Shown: positions 16,947 to 25,644, counted from the first letter of the stretch. The stretch: 64,000 nucleotides of DNA from Exiguobacterium sp. 9-2 (GCF_036287235.1 NZ_CP142850.1:770001-834000), one strand, 5' to 3'. The notes: generated from the sequence alone by a model not told the origin. Made by a program: numbers and translations.

Positions 16947-17756
16947 TCATGCGAGTCCTAAGACATGTTTTAAATAGTACGCGATACCATCGTCCTCGTT
17001 TCGCTTCGTCGTGCCATTTGCCAGGTGTTTTAAGGCAGGGATGGCGTTTCCCATTGCAACACCATGACCAGCATACTCGATCATTTCCAAATCATTTTCC
17101 TCATCACCAAACGCGACGATCTGTCGGGAATCAATCCCGAGATGATGCGCGATGTGAGCAAGACCGACCGCCTTACTTGTACCTTTTCGCATCACTTCGA
17201 CCATGAATTCAGGTTTCACCCATTGACGATTAAGTACTGTCTCAGCATGGACACCGGATAGTTCGGAACGAATCTCATCGACATGTTCTCCTTTAGCATG
17301 AATCAAAAGTGACGTTGGTTCGTGAAGAAGTACTTTTCGTAAATCTCCCGTTGTGACCGACAAGGCGTGATCGGTATAAAATTCATAGATACCGACAGGA
17401 TCATATTGAAAATAGACATGATCCGTGACTTCACAAACGATATTTTGTGTCTTTGTTTCAGCGACGGATTCCAAAATATGTTGGACGGTCTTGAGTGGAA
17501 TTGGATGGTGCTGGACTTCAAAATGAACATTCTGCGGGTGATGGACGAGACCACCGTTAAAATTAACGATCGGTGTCGTCAAACCGAGCTGTTCGTAATA
17601 TTTCCTGGCGTGACGAAATGGTCGTCCGGTTGCGATGACGACTTCGTGACCGTTTGCACGTGCACGTTGAAGCGCAGCGATGTTTGCCACACTGATCGTT
17701 TTATCATCCTTTAAAAGGGTGCCGTCGAGATCGACAGCAATTAAGTGACGAGTCAT
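16947..17756 (-). CDS. Cof-type HAD-IIB phosphatase
   Basis: A 269-residue sugar-phosphate-type hydrolase. Motif I is AVDLDGTLL (Asp9, Asp11) at the N-terminus. The other motifs are VIATGRP near residue 40, a conserved Lys in MRKGTSKAVGL near residue 190, and FGDEENDLEMI (motif IV) near residue 216, with a C2 cap between. The length fits the Cof/YkrA group, whose members dephosphorylate sugar phosphates or FMN; the substrate here is unknown. The ATG follows GCGGAGGA. Confidence 0.88.
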   Translation of the reverse strand: MTRHLIAVDLDGTLLKDDKTISVANIAALQRARANGHEVVIATGRPFRHARKYYEQLGLTTPIVNFNGGLVHHPQNVHFEVQHHPIPLKTVQHILESVAETKTQNIVCEVTDHVYFQYDPVGIYEFYTDHALSVTTGDLRKVLLHEPTSLLIHAKGEHVDEIRSELSGVHAETVLNRQWVKPEFMVEVMRKGTSKAVGLAHIAHHLGIDSRQIVAFGDEENDLEMIEYAGHGVAMGNAIPALKHLANGTTKRNEDDGIAYYLKHVLGLA

Positions 17757-17895
17757 GATGAAATCCTCCGCTTTCTTTTCGTTAGTTCTACTGTAGCATA
17801 CGAAGTGACAGTCGCCTGTATGAATTGATGAAGTTTTTCAAGGAAAAGAAAGCGTTTGAAAAAAACGGAGAAAGGCTGTTGCTTAGATTAAAAAA

Positions 17896-17904
17896 TGGTA
17901 TACT
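17896..17904 (+). promoter_or_regulatory. Extended -10 promoter of the DUF2929 gene
   Basis: TGGTATACT is an extended -10 element about 50 bases before the DUF2929 start. TTGCTT at 17879 is only 14 bases upstream, so the -35 contribution is doubtful. Confidence 0.45.
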
Positions 17905-17954
17905 ACAAATCGTAGGACAACACTATAGTACGTTATGGAAACGGAGGGGAAATC

Positions 17955-18149
17955 ATGCGTTTTCTCGTTACATTCTTTTGGTCATTCTTACTCGTGAACA
18001 CAGCCGTGTTCATCGTATCAGCGGTTGATGCAGTATCGTATAGCTTTGGATTCGCGACAGCGATGTCTGTCGTCACTTCACTTGTCGTCTTCGCACTCGA
18101 TGCCGTCAATGAAGATTTAGGTCTTGGTCAAGGGACTAAGGCAGAATAA
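17955..18149 (+). CDS. DUF2929 family small membrane protein (YjzD-like)
   Basis: A 64-residue protein with two hydrophobic segments (about 3-24 and 31-50) and a short acidic tail. The start MRFLVTFFWSFLLVN and the DAVSYSFGFA centre are typical of the DUF2929 family of Bacillales, which has no known function. The ATG is preceded by GGAGGGG. A private terminator follows. Confidence 0.8.
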   Translation: MRFLVTFFWSFLLVNTAVFIVSAVDAVSYSFGFATAMSVVTSLVVFALDAVNEDLGLGQGTKAE

Positions 18150-18151
18150 GG

Positions 18152-18192
18152 AAAAGCGAGATATCGTCACTTGGACGATAGGCTCGCTTTTT
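18152..18192 (+). terminator. Intrinsic terminator after DUF2929 gene
   Basis: AAAAGCGAG pairs with CTCGCTTTTT and encloses a second stem TATCGTC/GACGATA, followed by Ts. Confidence 0.85.
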
Positions 18193-18212
18193 GTCTTAAG
18201 GAGGAATGAGCG

Positions 18213-19346
18213 ATGATCGTTATCGAACAGGTCATGTGGCAACAGATGCCGCAAAATATCTACATAGCAGGAAATCAGATCATCGGAATCGGTTCCTATA
18301 CCATAGATGAAGCACTGATTACACACCGGATTGATGGTCGCGGCAAACGGCTAGTTCCTGGTTTCATCGATGGACACTTACATCCAATTGGTGGAGGAGG
18401 GGAAGGCGGATTTGCGACACGAACGGCTCCGTTGACTGTTCGTGACATATTCGAAGGCGGTGTCACGACAGTCGTCGGATTGCTCGGAACAGATGGCTGG
18501 ACGCGAACCGGAATTGATCTACTGGCACACATACGAGGATATGCCGCATCCGGTATTCGTCCATTTCTCTTGAGCGGAAGTTACATGGTGCCACCCGTCT
18601 TCCTGACACATTCGACAGGGCATGATATCGTCCTCATCAATGAAGTGATTGGCATCGGAGAGATTGCCATCAATGATCACCGATCGACACAGCCGACTGC
18701 CCATGAACTCGCGCGGTTAGCATCAGAGGCTCGAATCGCCGGCATGGTCAAAGGCGTGTCGGGAACGATGAACGTCCACATCGGAGACGGGAAACAAGGG
18801 CTTGATTTATTACATGAAGTGATTGAAACGACTGATATTCCAATAGGGCAATTTCTCCCGACGCATATCAATCGGAGTGAACGGATTTTTGAGGCGGGAC
18901 TCGCTTGGGCGAAACAGGGCGGACGAATCGATTTCACGACGTGTACGACAGAAAGCTTCGTTGATGAAGGAGAGATTCCGGCAGGGCAGGCTGTTGCCCG
19001 TGCTCTAGCAGCGGGAATCCCACCCGAGCAGATCACGATGTCGAGCGACGCTGGTGCAAGTCTTCCGGCGTTTGATGATGCAGGTCGATTAGTGCGAATC
19101 GATACAGGAAAACCATCTTCCTTGATGCAAGCCGTGCGCGATGCAGTAGAGCATGGTGTTGCTTTTGATCAGGCAATTTCGACGATCACGCGACATGTCG
19201 CGGATGCATATGGCGTTCCGGGTGGGCAGGTAGCGACCGGAGAACGTGCTGATCTGTTACTGATTGATGACGCTTTGCAAATCGATACGATTCTTGCGAA
19301 TGGTCATGCTATAATGATTCAGAAAAAATGGCTTATACCAGAATGA
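18213..19346 (+). CDS. iadA: Beta-aspartyl (isoaspartyl) dipeptidase, metal-dependent amidohydrolase
   Basis: A 377-residue enzyme that removes isoaspartyl residues from dipeptides arising from damaged proteins. The amidohydrolase metal motif lies at GFIDGHLHPIGGGGEGG near residue 49, and the glycine-rich continuation is specific to IadA. Other parts of the active site are GEIAINDHRS near residue 149, THINRSE near residue 211, and SSDAGASLP near residue 271 with the metal-binding Asp. The ATG follows AAGGAGGA. Its stop is 14 bases before the thioredoxin-like gene, so the two may form an operon with psd. Confidence 0.88.
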   Translation: MIVIEQVMWQQMPQNIYIAGNQIIGIGSYTIDEALITHRIDGRGKRLVPGFIDGHLHPIGGGGEGGFATRTAPLTVRDIFEGGVTTVVGLLGTDGWTRTGIDLLAHIRGYAASGIRPFLLSGSYMVPPVFLTHSTGHDIVLINEVIGIGEIAINDHRSTQPTAHELARLASEARIAGMVKGVSGTMNVHIGDGKQGLDLLHEVIETTDIPIGQFLPTHINRSERIFEAGLAWAKQGGRIDFTTCTTESFVDEGEIPAGQAVARALAAGIPPEQITMSSDAGASLPAFDDAGRLVRIDTGKPSSLMQAVRDAVEHGVAFDQAISTITRHVADAYGVPGGQVATGERADLLLIDDALQIDTILANGHAIMIQKKWLIPE

Positions 19347-19359
19347 CGGAGGGATAGAC

Positions 19360-19848
19360 GTGTCAAAGAAGTCGAAACGAAAAAACACGAAAAAACCGCA
19401 ATCCAAAGCGAACTGGATTACAGCGGGAGTCATTGCCTTGATCGTATTGGTTGGGGGATTACTGCTCGTCTTCACGGATCGTGATGATTCCGCATCGAAG
19501 AATGGCAATCTAACAGCTACACAAGTCTCGGATAAAGTAAAATCCGGTGACGAATTCTATACGTATTTCTATCAAACGGGATGCGTGCACTGCGAAAAAG
19601 TAAAACCATATCTTGTTCCGCTTGGTGAAAAACAAGACATTCCGTTCGAACAAATCGATCTTGCTTTCGAACAGTCAGCTTGGGACACGTTTGGCATCGA
19701 GGGTACACCGACGGTCGTTCATTTTAAGGACGGTAAGGAAGTCGGACGGGTAGCTGGTGAACAAACAGAAGACAGCTATAAAGAGTTCTTTGCTGGAAAA
19801 GAAGTAAAGGATTCAAAAGAAGAATCGTCCGGTGATCTCAATGATTAA
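19360..19848 (+). CDS. Membrane-anchored thioredoxin-like protein
   Basis: A 162-residue protein with a very basic N-terminus, one membrane helix (about 21-38) and a thioredoxin fold outside. The redox motif is GCVHC (Cys75 and Cys78), followed by the cis-proline segment IEGTPTVV near residue 123. It probably reduces or exchanges disulfides on the outer face of the membrane. The GTG start has CGGAGGGA upstream. The 3' end overlaps the psd start, indicating co-translation. Confidence 0.82.
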   Translation: MSKKSKRKNTKKPQSKANWITAGVIALIVLVGGLLLVFTDRDDSASKNGNLTATQVSDKVKSGDEFYTYFYQTGCVHCEKVKPYLVPLGEKQDIPFEQIDLAFEQSAWDTFGIEGTPTVVHFKDGKEVGRVAGEQTEDSYKEFFAGKEVKDSKEESSGDLND

Positions 19849-20620
19849 AAAATGGTTCTACTCTCGCGTGTTCGAGTTAAATGGACACCCGCTTGTTGCC
19901 AAACAGCTGAAACGGTTTGCGATGAGCCGGGTCAGTCGTCCGTTCATCGGTCCGTTCGTTCGGGCATATGATTTGAATATGGCAGAAGCGACTCGGAATT
20001 TAGAAGCGTATTCGAGTTTACATGACGTTTTCATTCGTCATGTCAAACCGGAAATGCGACCAATTGATCAATCAGAAGGCGCATTCGTCAGTCCGTGTGA
20101 CGGTATGTTGTCTGTCGTTGACGACTTGACGGCTGATAGCCGCTTTACCGTCAAAGGACAATCGTATACGGTATCAGAGTTACTCGGTTCCCATCACGAG
20201 GCGCAACAATATGTCGGGGGACGTGTGATGATCTTTTACTTGAGTCCGCAAAACTACCACCGTGTCCATGTACCGATGGACGGAACGATCCGGACCAGTT
20301 ATACGCTCGGTCGGGATTCGGCACCGGTGAATGAGATCGGTCTCACACATGCGCTTCGTCCATTGACACGGAACTATCGTCGCGTGACACGTATCGTCCA
20401 AGGAAAACATGCACTTGAACATGTCATGGTCGGTGCACTCAACGTCAACTCAATCGTTCGGACAAACGAAGCAAAGGAACTTCGTCGAGGAGATGAGTTC
20501 GGATACTTTTCTTTCGGTTCAACGGTCGTCCTGATCTGTCCGAAAGATGCATTGACATTAGATACACAAGCGATTGGACCAGTTTTAATGGGGCAACGCC
20601 TCGGACAATGGCATTCATGA
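19841..20620 (+). CDS. psd: Phosphatidylserine decarboxylase proenzyme
   Basis: The enzyme decarboxylates phosphatidylserine to phosphatidylethanolamine at the membrane. The 259-residue proenzyme contains the family segments SPCDGMLSVVD near residue 87, YLSPQNYHRVHVP near residue 135, and the self-cleavage site FGST. Cleavage before Ser227 yields the pyruvoyl-bearing alpha chain of about 33 residues. The gene overlaps the 3' end of the thioredoxin-like gene by eight bases; an in-frame GTG at 19832 is an alternative start. In B. subtilis psd is close to pssA, but here the two are about 19 kb apart. Confidence 0.92.
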   Translation: MIKKWFYSRVFELNGHPLVAKQLKRFAMSRVSRPFIGPFVRAYDLNMAEATRNLEAYSSLHDVFIRHVKPEMRPIDQSEGAFVSPCDGMLSVVDDLTADSRFTVKGQSYTVSELLGSHHEAQQYVGGRVMIFYLSPQNYHRVHVPMDGTIRTSYTLGRDSAPVNEIGLTHALRPLTRNYRRVTRIVQGKHALEHVMVGALNVNSIVRTNEAKELRRGDEFGYFSFGSTVVLICPKDALTLDTQAIGPVLMGQRLGQWHS

Positions 20621-20624
20621 GAGC

Positions 20625-20650
20625 GAGGCGCCCGTTCGGGGCGTCTCCTT
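20625..20650 (+). terminator. Possible terminator hairpin after psd
   Basis: GAGGCGCCC can pair with GGGCGTCTC (one G-T pair) around five bases. Only a short, interrupted T stretch follows, so termination may be partial. Confidence 0.4.
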
Positions 20651-20670
20651 ACGTTTAGGAGGAATGAATC

Positions 20671-22020
20671 ATGCCGGCAATGGCATTAGCAGAAATCGGA
20701 AGTACACAGGTCCAGACATATATCGCACTTATCATTTTTTTAGTGACCTATGGCTTCATCATCAGTGAAAAAGTAAGCCGGGCGATCGTCGCTCTACTCG
20801 GAGCGCTCGCGATGGTCATCGTCGGCATTGTGGATCTCGAGACTGCATTATTTGAATACATCGAGTGGGGAACAATCGTCTTATTAATTGGGATGATGAT
20901 TCTCGTTACGATTGCCAATCAATCTGGATTGTTTGAATATATTGCGATTCGTGCAGCGAAGACAACAAAAGGCGACCCAATCAAAGTGTTGATTCTATTA
21001 TCCGCATTGACGGCACTTGGATCTGCCTTTTTGGATAACGTCACGACAGTCTTATTGATTGTCCCAATCACTTTCTCGATTACAAAGATACTTAAAATCG
21101 CACCGTTTCCGTTCTTGCTCGCCGAAGTATTATTTGCGAACATCGGTGGGACGGCGACCTTGATTGGCGATCCACCGAACATCATGATCGGTGCCGCGAA
21201 TCCACACTTAACGTTCAATGCCTTTTTGCTGAATCTTGCACCGATCATCCTGATCATTACGGTCGTGACGATCGGCATTCTGTACTTCGTCTTCCGGAAG
21301 CAACTGCATGTCGAGGCAGAAGATCGACAAAAATTGATGGAAATCGATGAAAAGAGTTATATTGTCAGTCGAAAACTCGTCACGCGGAGTAGTGTCGTAC
21401 TCGTTAGTACGATTGCACTCTTCGTATTGCATCCGATGCTTGATCGAATCGGACTCCATCTCGAAGCACCAGCGATCGCAATTCTTGGAGCGACCGTCCT
21501 GATGTTGCTAACAATTGAAAACGATCATCAGCTAGAAGGAATCTTTGCACGTGTTGAATGGACTACGATTTTTTTCTTCGCCGGACTATTTGTACTTGTT
21601 GGTGGAATTCAGGAAGCCGGTATCATTCGATATCTTGCGGAGAAGACGATTGATTTGACAGGCGGTGACATTCAGACGACAGCAACTGCTGTTCTTTGGT
21701 TGTCCGGTATCGCGAGTGCGACGATTGATAACATTCCGTTTGTCGCGACAATGATCCCGCTCATCAATGATGTCGCTGCTGGGATCGGACTTACACCAGC
21801 AGATGCGAAAGTGGATGTTTTATGGTGGTCCCTCGCACTCGGTGCATGTCTCGGTGGTAACGGGACATTGATCGGTGCATCGGCAAACGTCATTGTCGCG
21901 GGTCTTGCGACACGACAAGGTGAAAAATTCACCTATATGCGCTTTTTGATTTACGGAGCACCGATCACGATTGTGACGTTGATCCTATCCCAACTCTATT
22001 TGTGGATTCGGTATTATTAA
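20671..22020 (+). CDS. ArsB/NhaD family ion transporter
   Basis: A 449-residue protein with about 11 membrane segments in two related halves. Each half has an amphipathic loop of the ion transporter superfamily: SAFLDNVTTVLL with GGTATLIGDPPNIMIG in the first half, and SATIDNIPFVATMIPL with GNGTLIGASANVIVAG in the second. Family members export arsenite or exchange Na+ for H+; no arsenic genes lie nearby, so the substrate is open. The ATG follows TTAGGAGGA. It is a single-gene unit with its own terminator. Confidence 0.85.
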   Translation: MPAMALAEIGSTQVQTYIALIIFLVTYGFIISEKVSRAIVALLGALAMVIVGIVDLETALFEYIEWGTIVLLIGMMILVTIANQSGLFEYIAIRAAKTTKGDPIKVLILLSALTALGSAFLDNVTTVLLIVPITFSITKILKIAPFPFLLAEVLFANIGGTATLIGDPPNIMIGAANPHLTFNAFLLNLAPIILIITVVTIGILYFVFRKQLHVEAEDRQKLMEIDEKSYIVSRKLVTRSSVVLVSTIALFVLHPMLDRIGLHLEAPAIAILGATVLMLLTIENDHQLEGIFARVEWTTIFFFAGLFVLVGGIQEAGIIRYLAEKTIDLTGGDIQTTATAVLWLSGIASATIDNIPFVATMIPLINDVAAGIGLTPADAKVDVLWWSLALGACLGGNGTLIGASANVIVAGLATRQGEKFTYMRFLIYGAPITIVTLILSQLYLWIRYY

Positions 22021-22052
22021 GAAAACGGGAGGTTCGCCTTCCGTTTTCTTTT
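22019..22052 (+). terminator. Intrinsic terminator of ArsB/NhaD-type gene
   Basis: AAGAAAACGG pairs with CCGTTTTCTT, with an inner GG/CC pair, followed by Ts. Confidence 0.85.
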
Positions 22053-22077
22053 GTGCGTCGCTCTTGCTACCTGATTG

Positions 22078-22086
22078 TGCTATAAT
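22078..22086 (+). promoter_or_regulatory. Extended -10 promoter of the yqeG operon
   Basis: TGCTATAAT is a perfect -10 with TGn extension, about 70 bases before yqeG and just after the preceding terminator. It is the only clear promoter seen for the run of genes from yqeG to yqeM. Confidence 0.6.
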
Positions 22087-22156
22087 CGAACGATAAGAGC
22101 ATAACTGTTTCTTAAACTTAACTATAGAGCTAGACCATTATCTGGAGGTTTTATTC

Positions 22157-22741
22157 TTGTTCAAACGACTTTATCCGAAACATTTCGTGGCTTCGATCTA
22201 CGATATCGACCTTGAAATGCTCAAACGAAACGGTGTCAAAGCTATTTTGACCGATCTTGATAATACGCTCGTCGCATGGAATATCGCAGATGCTCCAGAC
22301 GAATTGGTTGCTTGGCTGGATATGGTGAATAATCAATATGGTTTTGACGTCATCATCGTATCGAACAATAACGGAGACCGCGTTAAGAAGTTCGCGGATC
22401 CACTCGGACTGCATTATATTGCGCCTGCTCGAAAACCGCTTCCTATCGGGTTTAAACGGGCATTGACGGAATTCGGCTATCACGCGAAAGAAGTCGTCTT
22501 CTTAGGAGACCAACTCTTCACGGATGTACTCGGTGCAAACTCCGTTGGAATCGAAGTCATCCACGTTCAACCCGTCGTTAAGACGGACGGTGTCGTCACG
22601 AAATTCAATCGCCTGATGGAACGTGTCATTTTCCACCGGATGAAACGCAAAGGAATCTATAAATTGACACAACGCGTCAAGGAAGATCCTTCTGCACTGA
22701 AGCATCCGATCGAAACACTTCGTCAGGATAAGCAACAATAA
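22157..22741 (+). CDS. yqeG: YqeG family HAD-IIIA-type phosphatase
   Basis: A 194-residue HAD-fold protein related to mitochondrial phosphatidylglycerophosphate phosphatase. Motif I, LTDLDNTLVAW, lies near residue 34, and the later motif VVFLGDQLFTDVLGA near residue 114. The exact bacterial substrate is not certain. The start is TTG at 22157, preceded by CTGGAGG. As in B. subtilis it precedes yqeH and aroE, but here a structured 143-base spacer separates it from yqeH. Confidence 0.88.
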   Translation: MFKRLYPKHFVASIYDIDLEMLKRNGVKAILTDLDNTLVAWNIADAPDELVAWLDMVNNQYGFDVIIVSNNNGDRVKKFADPLGLHYIAPARKPLPIGFKRALTEFGYHAKEVVFLGDQLFTDVLGANSVGIEVIHVQPVVKTDGVVTKFNRLMERVIFHRMKRKGIYKLTQRVKEDPSALKHPIETLRQDKQQ

Positions 22742-22884
22742 CCCTGTCAGATCGGTAGATGAAAGGGAAGGCAGTAGTCGCAACATGTACGGCGAGAGGT
22801 CGGAAGTTACGCTCTTGGAGTAGCGAGCAGGGCGCTACGGTGAAAAGAGAAGGGAAATCATTCCCGCATGCGGCTCAACATAAT
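22742..22884 (+). ncRNA. Candidate structured leader / cis-regulatory RNA before yqeH
   Basis: The 143 bases between yqeG and yqeH fold by eye into a closed multi-branch structure. The closing stem is AGTCGCA (22776-22782) with TGCGGCT (22869-22875). Inside are hairpins CGAGAG/CTCTTG (22793-22817), GTAGCG/CGCTAC (22820-22838, 7-base loop) and GGGAA/TTCCC (22852-22865). No Shine-Dalgarno sequence precedes the yqeH ATG; only an A/T-rich linker of nine bases lies between the closing stem and the start. A 12-codon reading frame starts at 22784. I recognise no known riboswitch class. Alternatively it could be coding as a 42-residue N-terminal extension of YqeH, but that peptide is unlike the family. 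Confidence 0.4.
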
Positions 22885-23994
22885 ATGATCGAAGAAATCC
22901 ACTGCGCTGGTTGTGGTGTCGCCATTCAAACGGAAGACACAAAAGCACCAGGATACGCACCTAAATCTGCACTTGATCGTGAAATGGTCATTTGCCAACG
23001 TTGTTTTAAATTAAAGCACTACAATCAAATTCAAGATGTATCTTTATCCGACGATGATTTCGTTAAAATCTTAGACGGAATTGGTCAAAAAGATGCACTT
23101 GTCGTTAAAATCGTTGATATCTTCGATTTTAATGGAAGCTGGTTACCGGGATTACATCGGTTTGTCGGAAAAAATGATGTCTTACTCGTCGGGAACAAAG
23201 CCGATTTATTACCGAAGTCATTGAATCCGAACCGTCTCATGAACTGGATGCGTCAAGCATCGAAAGAACTTGGATTACGTCCAGTTGACGTTCATCTGAT
23301 CAGTGCGAAAAAAGGTCACGGGGTCGATGAACTCGCTGAGAAAATCGATTATTATCGAAAAGGACGCGACGTCTATGTCGTTGGTTGTACGAATGTCGGG
23401 AAATCGACCCTGATCAACCAAGTCATCAAACGTTTCGGTGAAGAGGATGAGGCCGTCATCACGGTCAGTCACTTCCCAGGAACGACACTAGATTTAATCG
23501 ACATCCCACTTGACGATAACTGTAACCTGTATGATACACCGGGGATCATTAATCATCACCAAATGGCTCACTACGTTGATGCGAAGGACTTGAAGCTGAT
23601 CACACCGAAAAAAGAGATCAAGCCGCAAGTCTTCCAAATCCATCCGCAACAGACGCTCTTCTTTGGAGGTCTTGCGCGATTGGACTATATGGAAGGGAAC
23701 AAGCGTTCATTCGTCATCTATATGTCGAACGAATTGAAAGTTCACCGGACGAAGCTTGAAAAAGCAGACGATCTATATGCGAACCATAACGGTGAGCTGT
23801 TGTCTCCGCCGAACGAAAAGACGCGTGAGATGCTACCTCCGCTCGTCCGTCATGAATTCAGTCTTCGCGACAACATGAAGACGGATATCGTCTTCAGTGG
23901 ACTCGGGTGGGTTGCGGTTCATGGAAAAGGTGGACGTGTCGCTGCTTATGCCCCGAAAGGTGTCGCTGTATCTTTACGTGAGGCGCTCGTCTGA
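22885..23994 (+). CDS. yqeH: Ribosome biogenesis GTPase YqeH
   Basis: A 369-residue circularly permuted GTPase needed for assembly of the 30S ribosomal subunit. An N-terminal treble-clef zinc site is formed by CAGC (Cys8, Cys11) and CQRC near residue 40. The G motifs come in permuted order: NKAD (G4) near residue 108, SAKKGHG (G5) near 139, GCTNVGKST (G1) near 168, and DTPG (G3) near 215. The C-terminal domain resembles the TRAP-like RNA-binding part. I start at 22885 because it aligns with known YqeH N-termini, although no ribosome site is visible. The reading frame is open back to an ATG at 22759. The stop overlaps the aroE start (TGATG). Confidence 0.88.
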   Translation: MIEEIHCAGCGVAIQTEDTKAPGYAPKSALDREMVICQRCFKLKHYNQIQDVSLSDDDFVKILDGIGQKDALVVKIVDIFDFNGSWLPGLHRFVGKNDVLLVGNKADLLPKSLNPNRLMNWMRQASKELGLRPVDVHLISAKKGHGVDELAEKIDYYRKGRDVYVVGCTNVGKSTLINQVIKRFGEEDEAVITVSHFPGTTLDLIDIPLDDNCNLYDTPGIINHHQMAHYVDAKDLKLITPKKEIKPQVFQIHPQQTLFFGGLARLDYMEGNKRSFVIYMSNELKVHRTKLEKADDLYANHNGELLSPPNEKTREMLPPLVRHEFSLRDNMKTDIVFSGLGWVAVHGKGGRVAAYAPKGVAVSLREALV

Positions 23995-24782
23995 TGCGCT
24001 TTGCCGTCATCGGTCATCCGATTGCCCATTCACTTTCACCTGAGCTGCATACAGCTTGGCTGGAAGCGGCTGGGCTTTTCGGCTGTTATGACCTTATCGA
24101 TGTAACGGAGCATGAATTGCCACGAATCATTACGAAATTACGTACACATCAGCTAGATGGAATCAATGTGACGATTCCCTATAAGACAGCAATCATTCCG
24201 TACCTGGATCGGCTGGAGCCGGCAGCTCAAAAAGCGGGTGCCGTCAACACGGTATACTGGAAGAATGGGCAGTTGATTGGTGCGAATACAGATGGAATCG
24301 GATTCGTCCGTGCGTTGACAGAACGTCGTCCGTCATTTCAAAAGACACTTGTCCTTGGTGCGGGCGGTGCAGCACGAGGAATCATTGCTGCGCTACCGGG
24401 AGATGTGACGCTCACGAACCGCACAGAAGAACGCTCTAAGGCGGTTGCCGATGAATTCGGAACACACGTTTTGCCATGGCACGAAACATTTGATTTAACG
24501 AGTTACGACGTCATCATCAATACGACCTCTGTCGGGATGGCGCCACATGTCGAAGCACGTCCGATTGAATTGACAGAGACGAACGCTTTGATTTGTGATA
24601 TTATTTATCGACCGACGCCGACCCGTCTATTACGTGAAGCGACTGAAAAAGGTCTCGACACACTCGACGGCGTCCCGATGTTCGTCTTACAAGCGGCTGA
24701 AGCATTTGAACGTTTCACCGGACAAGCACCTGATCTCGCACTTGGCGAGCAGGTGATACGAAAGCAATTGGAGGAATTTTAA
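23994..24782 (+). CDS. aroE: Shikimate dehydrogenase
   Basis: A 262-residue NADP-dependent enzyme that reduces 3-dehydroshikimate to shikimate in aromatic amino acid synthesis. The substrate site is visible as HPIAHSLSPELH near residue 7 and NVTIPYKTAI near residue 58 (catalytic Lys and nearby Asn). The dinucleotide motif is VLGAGGAARG near residue 120, and NTTSVGM lies near residue 176. The ATG overlaps the yqeH stop by one base. The end of the gene carries GGAGGA for the next gene, yhbY. Confidence 0.92.
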   Translation: MRFAVIGHPIAHSLSPELHTAWLEAAGLFGCYDLIDVTEHELPRIITKLRTHQLDGINVTIPYKTAIIPYLDRLEPAAQKAGAVNTVYWKNGQLIGANTDGIGFVRALTERRPSFQKTLVLGAGGAARGIIAALPGDVTLTNRTEERSKAVADEFGTHVLPWHETFDLTSYDVIINTTSVGMAPHVEARPIELTETNALICDIIYRPTPTRLLREATEKGLDTLDGVPMFVLQAAEAFERFTGQAPDLALGEQVIRKQLEEF

Positions 24783-24784
24783 TC

Positions 24785-25078
24785 ATGTTAACAGGTAAAC
24801 AAAAACGTTTTTTACGCGCGACAGCTCACGATTTAAACCCGATTTTCCAAGTCGGTAAAAATGGAGTCGGTGAAGCGATGTGCGCTGATTTGATGGATGC
24901 GCTCGAAAAGCGGGAGCTCTTGAAAGTACAAGTACTACAAAATTGTGCGGACGCACCAAAGGATGTCGCACAAGAACTCGTCGCAGGAACGAATGCTGAA
25001 CTCGTTCAAGTCATCGGAAAAGTCATCGTTCTCTATAAAGAATCAAAAGAGAACAAGACGCTCGAATTGCCACGATGA
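24785..25078 (+). CDS. yhbY: YhbY family CRM-domain RNA-binding protein
   Basis: A 97-residue protein made of a single CRM (YhbY/YqeI) domain, which binds pre-ribosomal RNA and takes part in ribosome maturation. The family features are LTGKQKRFLRATAHDLNPIFQVGKNGV at the N-terminus (given here in part) with the GxxG-like loop VGKNG, and the C-terminal VIGKVIVLYK strand. The ribosome site lies in the aroE end. Its TGA overlaps the nadD ATG (ATGA). Confidence 0.9.
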   Translation: MLTGKQKRFLRATAHDLNPIFQVGKNGVGEAMCADLMDALEKRELLKVQVLQNCADAPKDVAQELVAGTNAELVQVIGKVIVLYKESKENKTLELPR

Positions 25079-25644
25079 AAATCGGACTGATGGGCGGAAC
25101 GTTCGACCCTCCGCATATCGGTCATCTCCTGATTGCCGAACAAGCGCAGGAACAACTCGAACTTGATGCGGTCTGGTTTTTACCAGCGAATGTACCACCG
25201 CATAAACAACGTACTGTCACAGACGCAACTAAGCGTCTCCGTCTTGTAGAAGAAGCAATTGCATTGAACCCTGCCTTCTCTGTCTCTGCGATTGAATTTG
25301 AGCGAAAAGAACCTTCCTATACGTATGATACGATTCGTGCACTCAAGCACCGATACCCGGAGCATGAGTTTCTGTTTCTGATCGGCGCAGATTCACTCGT
25401 TAGTCTCGATACGTGGTATCAAGCTGAACGGTTATACGAGGAAGTCGTCTTTGGTGCCGTCGCTCGACCGGGAAGTCGGTATTTGATTCCGTGTGGTGCC
25501 CGTGTGAAAGCGGTCGATATGCCATTATTAGAAATTTCTTCGACGGATATCCGGCAACGGGTCGCGCGCGGACGGAGCATTCGCTACCTTGTACCGGAAG
25601 CCGTTCGACAACGGATTGAGGAGTGGAATCTATATGCGCCTTGA
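25075..25644 (+). CDS. nadD: Nicotinate-nucleotide adenylyltransferase
   Basis: A 189-residue enzyme that adenylates nicotinate mononucleotide to deamido-NAD, an essential step of NAD synthesis. The nucleotidyltransferase motif GGTFDPPHIGH (residues 7-17) and the C-terminal ISSTDIRQRV motif near residue 151 are intact. FLIGADSL near residue 100 forms the substrate pocket. It overlaps yhbY by four bases and yqeK by 11 bases. Confidence 0.94.
   Translation: MKIGLMGGTFDPPHIGHLLIAEQAQEQLELDAVWFLPANVPPHKQRTVTDATKRLRLVEEAIALNPAFSVSAIEFERKEPSYTYDTIRALKHRYPEHEFLFLIGADSLVSLDTWYQAERLYEEVVFGAVARPGSRYLIPCGARVKAVDMPLLEISSTDIRQRVARGRSIRYLVPEAVRQRIEEWNLYAP

Noticed and set aside
22759-22884. Reading frame open upstream of YqeH giving a 42-residue N-terminal extension
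   Set aside because: The extra peptide is unlike YqeH N-termini, which begin a few residues before the first zinc cysteines. Neither the ATG at 22759 nor the GTG at 22840 has a clear ribosome site. The stretch folds well as RNA instead.
22776-22890. Possible group II intron remnant (minus strand reads GAGCCGCATGCGGG, like a domain V start)
   Set aside because: The second half of domain V, including the pairing ACGGTTC-type arm and the bulge, is missing. No reverse transcriptase remnant is nearby.
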